Source of the DNA: Stratiolaelaps scimitus
Taxonomy: Eukaryota > Arthropoda > Arachnida > Mesostigmata > Laelapidae
Direction of reading: 5' to 3'
DNA: 64,000 bases
NCBI GenBank assembly: GCA_019614645.1
Contig: JABWDB010000001.1
Span: forward strand, 28,389,501 to 28,453,500
Part shown: piece by piece, positions 1-10,642 of the stretch
Numbering within the stretch: the stretch's first letter is position 1
How the letters are laid out: every line of letters starts with the position of its first letter
Program-made: the position numbers and the translations under genes
The notes under the pieces: generated by a model
What the model was told of the DNA's origin: nothing
Database searches by the model: none
The model's input: only the letters and a program-made list of their open reading frames with translations

Positions 1-589
1 ATGTTGTTCTCCTCCATCCAGGCCGTAATTTCAGCAGTGCGGTGAGGTCTTGTATTGTCGTCGAGTAACCACACTCAGTGCTGTCGGTGCCCATGCCATT
101 CGTTCATCAATCTCTTCAAGAAGCCGAGATATCGGGGAGCATTGACTTTTTCGTTTGCTGCTAATATTTCGTAATAGCAAACACCCTTGATATCCATGGC
201 GAGTATGATCAACACCTTTCGTCCGAATCTATCTGGCACTGCCACAGACGTTGCCGCTTCACCTTGTCGGAGCCACTGTTTTGCTTGGTCCTTCTCAGGG
301 GGTCTATGCAGGCTAACCCATGTCTCGTCTATCGACACCGTGTGTTCTAAGCAACTGGTTTGTTGTGTATAAGCCTTCAAATTAAATGTCGAGCACTCCA
401 CACGCATTTCCATCTGCTCAGCACTATGATAATAAAATGACACGTTGTCCGAGGAATCCCAATTTCAGCCGACAAAGACCTCATGGACCAAGCTCTAGTT
501 TGCTCAAAAGCTCCCTTGATTCTGTCAATCCGTTCGCCCCTTGTCGCACCTGATTTCTGGTCCCCGCCTCGATGGTCATCGGTGTCCAA
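1..589 (-). pseudogene. Mariner-like transposase fragment, frameshifted and with an in-frame stop
   Basis: Cut-and-paste transposase of the DD(34)D class. Read on the minus strand, the N-terminal part (589 down to about 450) carries a helix-turn-helix like the second one of mariner (RSLSAEIGIPRTTCH). After a frame change near 440-460 the catalytic core follows, with the first catalytic Asp in SIDETWVSLHRPPEKDQAK. At 75-77 there is an in-frame TGA, and immediately after it the frame continues into VWLLDDNTRPHRTAEI, which holds the second catalytic Asp. The third Asp would lie outside the window. The segment between the helix-turn-helix and the core is shorter than usual, suggesting an internal deletion. 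This copy cannot make an active enzyme. Confidence 0.85.
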
Positions 590-788
590 ATTTCGACTGT
601 TAAATCGCTGGCATTAACGTCGCACCGCTCGCTGGCATAAGGCAGACCTGCCGTACGCGTTCACTAATTGTCGATGGATTTCAGCTGGAGGGAGTTCTTG
701 GAGAAACAAAAACATGATGTTTTATGAGGAAACACGTTCATTTTTGGGAGAATTCTAAAGGCGGGACATTTCGAACGGGACACCCTAA
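1..788 (-). mobile_element. Degenerate mariner-like element, cut by the window edge
   Basis: A mariner/Tc1-superfamily DNA transposon copy on the minus strand. It holds a broken transposase at 1-589. A possible 5' terminal inverted repeat lies near 757-788, where the minus strand reads GGGTGTCCCGTT next to a TA dinucleotide. The 3' end lies to the left of the window, so the second repeat cannot be compared. The outer limit is a guess; the transposase identity is firm. Confidence 0.6.
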
Positions 789-790
789 TA

Positions 791-2233
791 TGTATATGTC
801 GCACGATATATGTATATGCCGCAAGAATGCATTTTTCTGGAAATGGCTTCATGAAATCCATAAGACCCGATATATTTAATGTAACTTCTTGAAATTGAAC
901 GGAAAATCTTTTAAAATATTTAGACACTTCTTTCGAAAATTGCCACATCAAGAGGCCTATCCGTAACGACACACAGATACCAGCCAATAAATGAATTGCA
1001 GGTAAATAAATTCTAGAAATTTATGTTGCCCATTTATGAAAGCGTTATCAGCACAACTCAGCCAGCCATTGTGCTAATACTTCATTCATTATCGATAGAG
1101 CAAGGTGGTCTGTAAATCACGGCGTTCCCACGGGATGCGTTCAGTCTTTGTAGGATGTTTGGAACTGGAAGAACCATAAATCTCCACGATGGTGTTACCA
1201 AGCTGCGGTATCGACTTCAACATAAACGGCTCACGATACTACTTGGAAAAACGCCGAACTGCAGAGACATGGAACCAGCGACGTACAAGCAAAATATAGT
1301 ATGTCGATCCACTGACTTGGCTCTACCAATTATGGAATGAAACTCTTCTACCATTTTGAATTCTGCCAGTTTTACGTTTACGTGAATAAGACCTGATGCG
1401 GCCTCACGCCAACACGCCGGGCAGTAAATGTATCTTTTAAACGATCCTACTAATTAGCGATTTCAAAAAGAAATATCTAAATTTTTTGAAAGGCATTTCT
1501 TCGCCAGTGAGTTACATTACTGAATCATTACGAATAGTGCCGTATTCAACAGAAACGTTCACCGCGATAAAGCGATTATGGATGTTTCATTATTGTCGAT
1601 ACATTCTTGCGTATCACGAACCCAAACATCAAACCAGCGGAAACATATCCAGAATACTATCGCATGAAATATTCACGCCAGACCCATCAGTGCATTTTAC
1701 TTCGACGATCGGAACATATCCTCTCTTACCATGCGGTTTAATTGTGGGGAACTCAATGTCCCCTTAACGGATCTTGTGTGCCAGATCCGTTTACGCATGC
1801 TTTTACTGCTACTCGCGCGTTCTGCTTAGAACAGGCAAATCAGCGTACATAGCAGCATACGTAGTGTCCCACAGCACCAGTGAAGTTTGTGCCTCTCATC
1901 TAATCCATTTTCGTTGGCGTCCGTCGCCGCTGCCGTTAAACATAACCAGAGGTCCTCTCCGGTCATTAGGAAGCTCACCGATGATTGTCAAGATTAGGAC
2001 GAGTGGCTGCAGTGTCCGTCACAGCAGAGCATACAGCTCGTACATGTGCTGCTAGCAAAGCAGTCTCGCCGCCACACCCTTCGTTAAATAAACGTACATA
2101 CTCAGTCGTCGTTGTGACTCCCCAAACATACATATGGATAGGATAGAGCGTCGAGTACTCACAATCTACTGTGTGTCTCTGTCACAGTGTACTCATTTTG
2201 CACTTATGTATACTTGTCGGGACAAATATGACC

Positions 2234-2264
<31 letters not shown>

Positions 2265-2683
2265 GAATTCATGGACGAGGAACAGTCCAGGTACTCGGCT
2301 TTTTTTTCCATGATCATTAATCATTACTACGGCATCGGATATGACTTACATAGAAATGACACTTTTCGATAGGGATTCATAAACCTACCTACTCTAGCTC
2401 TTAAGAGGCGAGTAGATATAGGAGAAGTTGTTGTCGTTGGTGTTCACTCGACGACCCGCTTTGGATCGGACTCACATTTAATCATTTTTTAAAAAGGAAA
2501 AAGCATATTTTACGAATACACTAAGCTACCGTCGATCCATTCATCCATTGTGCATAGATAGTGAAATTGAGCTAAGCAATGCATCGATCACATATCACCC
2601 GAATCTCCCACTGTTTGCCCACTGTCACTCGTTCAGGTGAGAGCTCTTCGATTTTGGCAAATGTGCATGTCTCATCTGCCCAG
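791..2683. other. Upstream or 5' intron region of NDST, no exon recognised
   Basis: About 1.9 kb between the mariner fragment and the first recognised NDST exon. I looked for an exon with a start codon, a short basic tail and one membrane segment and did not find a convincing one. It contains an ATA microsatellite and otherwise unremarkable AT-rich DNA. The missing N-terminal NDST exon may be here or upstream of the window. Confidence 0.5.
2234..2263. repeat. (ATA)n microsatellite
   Basis: About ten ATA units in tandem, upstream of the first NDST exon seen. Confidence 0.9.
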
Positions 2684-2778
2684 CTCCGTCTGGACGCACG
2701 GGTGTTAGTGTTCGTCGAGACGCCGTATTCCAAACTTGGCCGACTCATCACCGAGACTCTCGAAGCAGCCAGAATTAG
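2684..2778 (+). CDS. NDST: NDST exon a (first one seen)
   Basis: Encodes [16 protein letters not shown], the conserved start of the luminal N-deacetylase region. The donor is AG|GTAAGC, phase 2. The acceptor is uncertain: the choice here follows TGCCCAG at 2683, phase 0; an alternative follows TTCAG at 2636. Confidence 0.75.
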
Positions 2779-5700
2779 GTAAGCAAACTCGATCCCTTGT
2801 CCGCCGTCGGCGTTATAACGCCGCTGTTACCGCAGAAAAAACCGTCAGATTGCCTATCATTAGGGAGGCTAAGGCTTCTTTGTCGTTTACGGTCGATATG
2901 GTATAGCAAGATTTATACTTCACTGTTCTTAAACTTGGTGTTACTATAGTAAATGGGATTTTTGTGACATTGCAGTCGTCGTATCATATTTGATTCATTT
3001 GCATTGTCCACTATAGCTAGCCCCAGGAATCACTTCCTAGGAGCACGCTTTCACACACATGCTTACACTTGGTCGTCCACCTCATGTACGATCGTCCACT
3101 CATATTGCAGATATCGCAGCGAGGTATCGACTCGAACTCTGCCAACACTTACCAATCTCGATCGAGGTGAGTTTCCCTGTCGAATATCAGATAATTCCAA
3201 CGTTGAGTTTGTATACGTTTCAGGTGAACAGGTGACGCGATTTGTCGTACATGTGATTATGGACTAGGGCATTATGATGTGAGGCTCATATTTGTGCCAT
3301 TTAATTCTCACTTCTGTTCAACAGGTCGCTTCGCTGTAATCGTCTTTGAGAACGTTGACCGCTATCTGACATTGCACAAATGGAATCGAGAGCTATTGGA
3401 TAAATACGCACGGGAGTACTCCGTTGGCATTATTGGGTATGAAATGCTGTTTCGTAAATGTGTTCTAATCATAGACCGCAGACCTGAATTATTTCGTTTT
3501 GTCCGTCGAACGATTGTAATCGATTGACGTCTTTAAGAACGAATATGACTATCAATCATGTACAAGATTACACGAAATTAAAACATGACACAATTACATG
3601 CGGCAAGTCTATTGACGTCCCGGATTCTAATAACATAATGGCTAATGTATTAGGCATTCTACTGAGGCAAAACACCTTCATCATAACAGTATTAAATTAT
3701 CGCTCATTATCATGTTGGCGCGTTTTCGAAATTTCGAAATTAGCTCGTCATCAATCACGCACGTATTTTCTTCCTATTTATAACCATGTACATTTCATAA
3801 CCACTGCACCCCTTCTAGATTTGTTCGTCCATCCGGAGATCCTCGGCCCCGAACGATACCATCACTCAATCTCGTAGCTCATGCCAACGTCAGCGTCGCC
3901 TCTCGGCCCTCGCTAAATCCACTCTCGCCAGTCCTGAGGATGTGTCGTGCCGGCGATCACGATGGCGATTTTCCCGGCGAATGGACGCTGTTTAGTTCCA
4001 ATCATTCAACGTTCACGCCCGTTATGCAGGTTGGTGTCAATCGGATGCTCGATCTTGCTTTTTTATTTATTAGTTTGTTTGTCCTGGTGGTGGTGGTGTT
4101 GCCGCTTGGACCGTAGTCGGCAACTCGCTTTAGCATTACTTCGAAACGATATGTGTCCTGCCGGATTCGAACTAAAGATTCCTATCTACTTGATACTATC
4201 TTATTGTGGTTTAACACGATCAATGTCAGACTAAATTTAGGTTAAGGTCTAGCTCGTCCAAATTGCCTATTTGGATATAGCCAGAAGTACGAATGACAGA
4301 GATATCTATATATTCTATTCGTGGCCTCGTTTACCCTTCGATACCAGGCTTCCGGGCTCGTCTTCACATGCTTATTGAACTTGTGTCGTGTTCATTCTGA
4401 TGATTCCCAGACATTGACAATAGATTCTCAGTCAAATACTATAGTGAATTTGGACTTATATATTTGACCGGTGCTCTGCAAGTATTCGTAGTGATATGAA
4501 CACACATTTCATTTATAAAATAATCGTGAAACGTCGCCCGCCCACCTTGACTGCTTGCTCCTCTTGGGTAATGTTAAGGTTCGTTCTCCAACGCACACTC
4601 AACCGATGAGCGCAATCATCCAGGATGAGGGACTCCAAGACGGAGTGAGACGGGTGATTTTCGGCACCGGATTCAGCGCCTTCTGGCTCGTGAAATTAGT
4701 TTTCCTCGACAGCATCTCCTACTTATCGCATGGTACGTCTCCAAATCACGCACCCGCATCTTTAACTCGAGTAGCGTAGCTATGAAATCTGCACACCTAG
4801 CTAGATTGAAGGTACCGTTGCCTTTCTCTGATCTCGTAAGAGTCATGCCTGTAATCATCCCGGTAGCCGCGTCATCATTCGCGGGCTGATTTCGCCTACA
4901 CATCAACGGCCGCTCATTGTTTTCGACTATATGTACCTGATTGTTTTCAGGCAAGCTGTCTCCGCCGTTGGAACGGCACTTGCTGATCGATATTGATGAC
5001 ATATTCGTATCGGAACGGGGGACACGAATGAGAACAGCCGATGTCGACGAACTGCGTGCAGCCCAGGCGAGAATCCGCCAAATGGTTCCCGGATTCCGTT
5101 TCAATCTCGGATTCTCTGGAAGACACTTCCATCGAGGCTACCCCGCGGAGAACAGGGGTGAAGACTTGTTGCTTTGTGAGTTCTTCTGACTGAGCTGCGT
5201 TGCGCAGGTCGTCTACAGCTTTGTGTTGCAAAAATTACCAATAACAATTATAATTATTATATAAAGTTAAAAAGAAACCGATGCATTGGTCCGATGCCTG
5301 TTCGAGTTAGAGTGCAGTGTCTTGCGCACCCGTTTCAACCCGGGATTCCCAAATAGGATATTAATTTGCAATTATATTTTAAATATATTTCCCGAATATT
5401 GCTTCCATTGCAGCGTACGCCGACGAGTTCTGGTGGTTTTGCCACATGTTCGGGCACACGCAGGCACATCTGTTCGAGAATGAGACCGTACTAGAGAACG
5501 AGATGCGACTCAATCGTGAATTTGCCCTTCAGCGCGGCCTGGGCGTCGATCAACATTATTCGGTGGCGCCACATCATTCGGGCGTCTACCCGATACACGA
5601 ACCGCTATACGATGCCTGGAAGCGGGTCTGGGACGTGAGGTAATTAAGCCCTTTCGAGATAATTTATATACAAAGCCCAATTTTTTGTACATATCCGACT

Positions 5701-8607
5701 CAGCACCGCACGTTCGAACAAGTCCAAGAAACGACCTAGTGCTAGAATTACAAGCTAAATACAATGGGTTCGATTCACTTCATTTTACAGCTTCGCCGGT
5801 ATACATGCATTCCCATTCACCTACAGTAATCGCTGTGCTGTTCGAAAGCCAATGTCGCTTAGGCCCTGAGAGTTCAATAATTCCGATGAGGACGAGTTGG
5901 GTGAATGAATTCAATTCAGGTCGTTGCAATTCAATTGTTGTACAACACGTTACTGATTATGCTAACTTCCCCCCCTACGTGACGATCGATAACAGTGTGA
6001 AATCACCAGTCAAATATTATCATTTCTCGTTTACTCGTATCCTACTCATCTGCAGAGTGACGTCAACAGAGGAGTATCCTCACTTACGGCCGGCACGCTT
6101 TCGTCGCGGCTTCATTCATCGCAGTGTCATGGTGTTGCCTCGCCAGACGTGCGGGCTATACACGCACACGAACTTCTACGCACGGTATCCTGGCGGTTCG
6201 GACAAACTCGAGGCGTCGATACATGGCGGGGAGTTGTTCTATCAGCTGGTGCTGAACACCATTAACGTATTTATGACACACTTTTCCAACTATGCGAACG
6301 ACAGACTCGCTCTGTACACCTTTGAGACGGCGATACGTTTCGTGAAATGTTGGACAAATTTACACTTCTCAACGATACCGCCGTTACAGGTTCGTCGGGT
6401 AGACTATATGGCGGGGATATGACGTTTTTTTCTCTTTGAAATGCGTAGGCGTTAATTTGTGCCACGCGCAGTATTGTCACAATATGCAATAAAGCCATAA
6501 TAAATAATAGAATTTGTACAACTGTGTCCGCATGTGACCCAAAGCGAGCCGATCAGAAAACCTCGTCGGCATTATACACCGCTTTAATATTCAGTATCTG
6601 CAATTATTTTTTTTTCTTGTCTGGTGGACTCAATTCAGTCGCTTGAAATTTCACTCAACACTCCACTTGACCTCAACGGTGTCCCTTAATGTTTTCCCTT
6701 CTCGCATTTCGTAGCTGGGTGAAAAGTACTTCACAATGTATCCTGACGAGGCGACCCCGCTGTGGGGCAATCCGTGCGACGACCCGAGACATCGTCTCAT
6801 CTGGAGCCGCAACAAGAGCTGCGCCCAGCTGCCCCATCTATTGGTTATCGGTCCGCAGAAGACGGGCACAACAGCTCTCTACTCGTTCCTTAAGGAGCAT
6901 CCGGCCATTGAGTCGAACGAGAATTCAGCGCAACACTTCGAGGAGGTGCAATTTTTCAACAACGACAAAAACTACCTCAAAGGCATCGATTGGTACCGCT
7001 CATTTTTCCCGACGACGAACGACTCACAGCTGTTGCTCTTTGAGAAGAGCGCCACATACTTTGATAGCGAAGTGGCACCGAAACGGGTACACGCACTACT
7101 GCCGAAAGCAAAGCTGGTCGCCATCCTGACGAATCCAGCCAAGAGGGCCTACTCCTGGTATCAGGTAAGGCTGCATAGCTGACCCCGTTTGTTGAATGGT
7201 TTCTTATTAGCAATTAGCTCGTAGACGATGTGCTTTGCCTACCTCTGACCTTTAAGTTCAATAGTCGCTTCAGTGTCTCCCATGGGAAAGATGGCTCTCC
7301 CGGTTATACTTGCTCGTTCATTTAATCATCCAAAATGAGCTTTATTTACGGAAACTTGTTGTTGCAATCTAATTTTTCATGCGATTTATCTTTCTCTCGC
7401 CTTCTTAACACGATCATATATCTATGGCATTTTCATATAACGCGTAATTTCTATCTGGATTTCAAACGGTTTTATAACAGCATCAACGGGCGCACGGCGA
7501 CCCACCGGCTGTTGCGCATTCGTTCCTTGAAGTGGTCACTGCCAACGACACGTCGCCGAAGGCTCTCAGGTGGGTGTCTAGATCACAAATCTAGATCTAT
7601 ATGAACATTCATACATAGATGAATACGTCTGAATTTTGCATCGTTATCTATTTAGTTGTGTCTAACGAACGTATCGTACGTATGTTCGAATAGTAGTACT
7701 GTGTGAATACTAACCGGTGTGAATGAACCTATAATGTTTGCAGGGATCTGCGAAACCGATGCCTCCAACCGGGTCTATATGCAGTTCATCTGCAACGGTG
7801 GCTAAGCTTCTTCCCGAATAACCAGGTGGGCAAGAGTGATGATTGTATTGGCACAGCCCTCTGATAGCTAATAGAAGTTGTATCAGCGCCGATGGCGTGT
7901 AATCATAGTAGCAGCTTCATTCGCTAATAATTCACCTTGAATATATTATGCCCACTTATAACAAGTAAATATCAATTTGCAGCTGTTCATAATTGATGGA
8001 GAGGAGCTTCGCCATAAGCCAGTTGAAGTAATGAACAAATTGGAGCACTTCTTACAGGTAAGAGTTGTAGTTTCGGTATAAATGTGTCAGACCTTCATTT
8101 TGTGAAGCCGTGCAACGAACGGTTTTGATAAGTAATAAAATTAAAAAATAAAACACAATATATATATATATACAGAAAACTGCTGAAAGTTATCATTAGC
8201 TTATTATCGTCATTGCTTTTCACCAGCCTATATATCGGTCACGATGTCAGTTTCGCTAATTGGAAAGACGCCAATTAGTGAAACAGGGACCAAGTAACGA
8301 ATATTTGAATCACTGTTCTTCCCTTATTAATGTTGTTCTACTTTGTTCAATACAGGTGACACCATATGTTGATTATCAATACCATCTCGAGTTTGATCCG
8401 CGCAAGGGATTTTTTTGCCCAAAGGTGGACGGCCGTCGGCGATGTCTCGGCGCCAGCAAAGGCCGCCGTTATCCGGATATGTGCATCCAGTGTGCCGCGG
8501 TCCTGAAGGAATTCTATCTGCACTATAATGTCCAGCTTTCCAAATTGCTCGGCCAATTGAAGATTGTCGCCCCAAACTGGCTACGAGAAGAACTCACAAA
8601 GGGATAA
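2684..8607 (+). CDS. NDST: Heparan sulfate N-deacetylase/N-sulfotransferase (NDST / sulfateless), 13 exons, N-terminus missing
   Basis: Bifunctional Golgi type II membrane enzyme that removes acetyl groups from GlcNAc in nascent heparan sulfate and replaces them with sulfate from PAPS, the step that starts chain modification. Coding exons: 2684-2778, 3111-3166, 3325-3436, 3819-4029, 4579-4732, 4951-5175, 5414-5639, 6056-6389, 6715-7164, 7481-7569, 7744-7825, 7983-8057, 8356-8607. All introns are GT-AG, the phases agree and the sum is 787 codons with TAA. The N-deacetylase part carries [14 protein letters not shown] and [12 protein letters not shown]. The sulfotransferase part has the PAPS loop [10 protein letters not shown] (Lys at in-window residue 520) and, 28 residues later, the Glu of HFEEVQFF, the same spacing as human NDST1 Lys614-Glu642. 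The C-terminal Cys pair is in [14 protein letters not shown]. Vertebrate NDST1 has 882 residues, so about 90-95 N-terminal residues (tail, anchor, stem) are absent. Introns over 300 bp (3437-3818, 4030-4578, 5640-6055, 6390-6714, 7165-7480) hold nothing recognisable. Confidence 0.95.
3111..3166 (+). CDS. NDST: NDST exon b
   Basis: A short 56-bp exon after TATTGCAG, ending G|GTGAGT. It encodes [20 protein letters not shown], which aligns with the YRTEI...MPTLTDKGRG stretch of vertebrate NDST1. Confidence 0.85.
3325..3436 (+). CDS. NDST: NDST exon c
   Basis: Encodes [20 protein letters not shown] and [16 protein letters not shown], a hallmark NDST stretch. Acceptor TTCAACAG, donor GG|GTATGA, phase 2. 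Confidence 0.93.
3819..4029 (+). CDS. NDST: NDST exon d
   Basis: Starts after CTTCTAG and completes the Gly codon of the previous exon. The C-terminal half, with [11 protein letters not shown] and [18 protein letters not shown], matches the family. The first 25 residues are diverged from vertebrate and fly sequences but equal in length. Donor CAG|GTTGGT. Confidence 0.85.
4579..4732 (+). CDS. NDST: NDST exon e
   Basis: Encodes [17 protein letters not shown] and [18 protein letters not shown]. The acceptor is TGTTAAG after a pyrimidine-rich stretch, phase 0. Donor G|GTACGT. Confidence 0.88.
4951..5175 (+). CDS. NDST: NDST exon f (deacetylase DD motif)
   Basis: Acceptor GTTTTCAG, donor T|GTGAGT. 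Encodes [17 protein letters not shown], the strongly conserved DxDD motif of the N-deacetylase domain, and [13 protein letters not shown]. Confidence 0.95.
5414..5639 (+). CDS. NDST: NDST exon g
   Basis: Acceptor CATTGCAG, donor AG|GTAATT. Encodes [17 protein letters not shown] and [14 protein letters not shown], with the His-rich motif expected in the deacetylase active site. Confidence 0.95.
6056..6389 (+). CDS. NDST: NDST exon h
   Basis: Acceptor CATCTGCAG, donor CAG|GTTCGT. Encodes [36 protein letters not shown] and [18 protein letters not shown], nearly collinear with vertebrate NDST. Confidence 0.96.
6715..7164 (+). CDS. NDST: NDST exon i (PAPS-binding core)
   Basis: The largest exon. 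It holds the 5'-phosphosulfate loop [18 protein letters not shown], the catalytic Glu in HFEEVQFFN and the 3'-phosphate site region [16 protein letters not shown]. Acceptor TTTCGTAG, donor CAG|GTAAGG. Confidence 0.97.
7481..7569 (+). CDS. NDST: NDST exon j
   Basis: Acceptor TATAACAG, donor AG|GTGGGT. Begins [11 protein letters not shown], matching the HQRAHDDP of vertebrate NDST1. Confidence 0.93.
7744..7825 (+). CDS. NDST: NDST exon k
   Basis: Acceptor TTTGCAG, donor CAG|GTGGGC. Encodes [20 protein letters not shown], matching QNRCLVPGWYATHIERWL of vertebrate NDST1. Confidence 0.95.
7983..8057 (+). CDS. NDST: NDST exon l
   Basis: Exactly 25 codons, [20 protein letters not shown] onward, between TTTGCAG and CAG|GTAAGA. 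The intron after it (8058-8355) contains a TA microsatellite. Confidence 0.92.
8157..8172. repeat. (TA)n microsatellite in NDST intron
   Basis: About eight TA units in the intron before the last NDST exon. Confidence 0.85.
8356..8607 (+). CDS. NDST: NDST last exon
   Basis: Acceptor AATACAG; ends in TAA at 8605-8607. Encodes [28 protein letters not shown] and the C-terminal WLREEL, all NDST signatures including the loop Cys pair. Confidence 0.96.
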   Translation: MTPYVDYQYHLEFDPRKGFFCPKVDGRRRCLGASKGRRYPDMCIQCAAVLKEFYLHYNVQLSKLLGQLKIVAPNWLREELTKG

Positions 8608-10199
8608 TAGACACACACGAATGTCGACTAGTGAATTTTTCTACGCACGTTGTTGATTTCCTCTTGAACGAGTCACAAAACGATTTCGTTTTTTATCCCG
8701 CTACAAAGCACACAACGTGTGTGGCTATTGCCAACAACGGTCTTCGGTACAGTGACTTGGAGGGGATACAGTGAGCGCAATGCAATGAACGAGATAGAGA
8801 GAGAGAGATGGACACAGAAATCTCGAGGAGAGAGAGAGAGGGAGAGCTACAAATGCGAGGAGAAATTACTTATAGCAACTTGAGTGCTGAGAAGGAGCGT
8901 CGACCTCCCATGGTTGTTGTGTTTATAACGACTTATTAGTTGCATACGGCAAGCAAGCTTCAACAGTGCTGTCGGCAGCCGTGTGACGTTTCTCGACAAG
9001 GTTATTGTAGTATGGTGCGGATCTTTTTGGTACGGCGGTAGTTGTGAACGCTAGTCGTGTCATCTGTCTGTTGACCCCTTGAGTGGTCAGTGAATGGGAA
9101 CGCGATGCTGTGACTTTCGAAATGACCTTGTAACTGTACACATCATAGCAGATGCCTAGCCGAATGCAGGCACTTCCCTACTGTCGCTTTGCTTAAGGCC
9201 GACCCCAGAAATTGTTCGACATATACTTCGAATCGAATCCATATGATTATATTCATACACATCGTACATTACTCATTTCGTATAGCGTGTACAGTATAGT
9301 CGCTTCTGTCCTCTTTTTCTTGTTCCTTTTTCATTGTCTTCCTCGTTTCCGGCCTTCCATTTGGTTCATCATTCTTCGTAAATTGATAGGAGCATTGAAA
9401 TCTTCTGTATGCTGTGAAGACTATACAGCGACGAATGGCGACAACGACATCCCCAAGGAGAATCTGCACGGGTGGCAAACGCCTGCTGATGACAGAGGCG
9501 ATTCTTATACTTTTGTTACACTGAGGGTGGGGATTAGCTGATTGTCAAGTGGTCGTGAGGTTAGCCGGCTTAGAGGTTTTAAGGGATAGCTCACGAGAAA
9601 CAAAATGTCTCTTTGTTTAGCAGCGTTCGGGGATGCATTCATGGGTGGGAATATTGTCGCCATCGGCTGACCTGATACGCAGGTGGTGGCTTACCTCTAC
9701 GTTGAGGAAGGCAAATTGGCAATGACGGTGACAACCACAACAACATCCTTTACTCAAGACAACAACAACAGCAGCGGAGGCTATGACTGCTTGCATTACT
9801 ACCACTACTACTACTAATTGCCCGTAGTCTCACCTCCGATAACGGACATATTGTAGTAGTTAACTACACCGTAATTAGAGCTTGTTTTCGTGTAAATAGG
9901 TGTATATTGTATATAACGATCACGGATAAACTTATTACTATTATTATTATTAGATTATATTGTCATGACGAGATATGATAATGACATTATTATGTGAATT
10001 GTACTTGACATCAAAACACCTCGACCACCACCATTACCACCACCACCCTATCCGCGTTGCTGACAGTATTATCATTTGATAACACCAACTCTCATATTCA
10101 ATATAGATCTATATATGAATGACAGATGTGTCTATACGTTGCCCTAAACAGGGATAACATTTACTGTCGGTGGTGATTTGTGTTATTACATAGAGCTAG

Positions 10200-10200
<1 letters not shown>

Positions 10201-10226
<26 letters not shown>
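10201..10226. repeat. (TA)n microsatellite
   Basis: Thirteen TA units downstream of NDST. Confidence 0.9.
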
Positions 10227-10231
<5 letters not shown>

Positions 10232-10636
10232 CATAAATATACCCGCTGTCTTTCCGAAGCCAAGAGGGCGAAATAGTAGCAGTAGAGAACGAAAATACAG
10301 AAGGAGGGATATTCTCAAATGAAGCTATTGGATACATCCAATTGTATAAGAAACTGCTCTTGGTTCTCTGTTCGTGGGTCGACCTGACAGCTCAATGGAA
10401 CCTGACTGTATCTGAGCGTACCGGCTGTGTCGAACCCGTTGTAATTTAATTGAATATTTATTATTGCTCTCCAGCTTATTTTGTCGATTTGTCGACATCA
10501 ACTAATGTCGAACAATCGCTGGTACAAAGTGTATATTTATGTTCCCGTATAAAGTGTACATCTGTGTTTTGTACTAGCATATAGTCACGCATTATGACGA
10601 AATGACGAGCCTAAGTTGAATGTTTTATTTTTTGGA

Positions 10637-10642
10637 AATAAA
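10637..10642 (+). terminator. Candidate poly(A) signal of NDST
   Basis: AATAAA on the plus strand about 2.0 kb after the NDST stop codon, in a T-rich setting. No transcript evidence. Confidence 0.35.

Larger units (their letters stand above)
8608..10642 (+). other. Predicted NDST 3' UTR and downstream DNA
   Basis: There is no coding signal on either strand beyond short open frames. GA tracts lie near 8797-8840. The first good AATAAA on the plus strand after the stop is at 10637-10642, giving a 3' UTR of about 2 kb if used. The extent is inference. Confidence 0.4.

Noticed and set aside
9212..9541. 109-codon plus frame with a hydrophobic stretch
   Set aside because: Starts in the presumed NDST 3' UTR, has no clear signal peptide or splice context, and the hydrophobic part comes from a T/C-rich tract.
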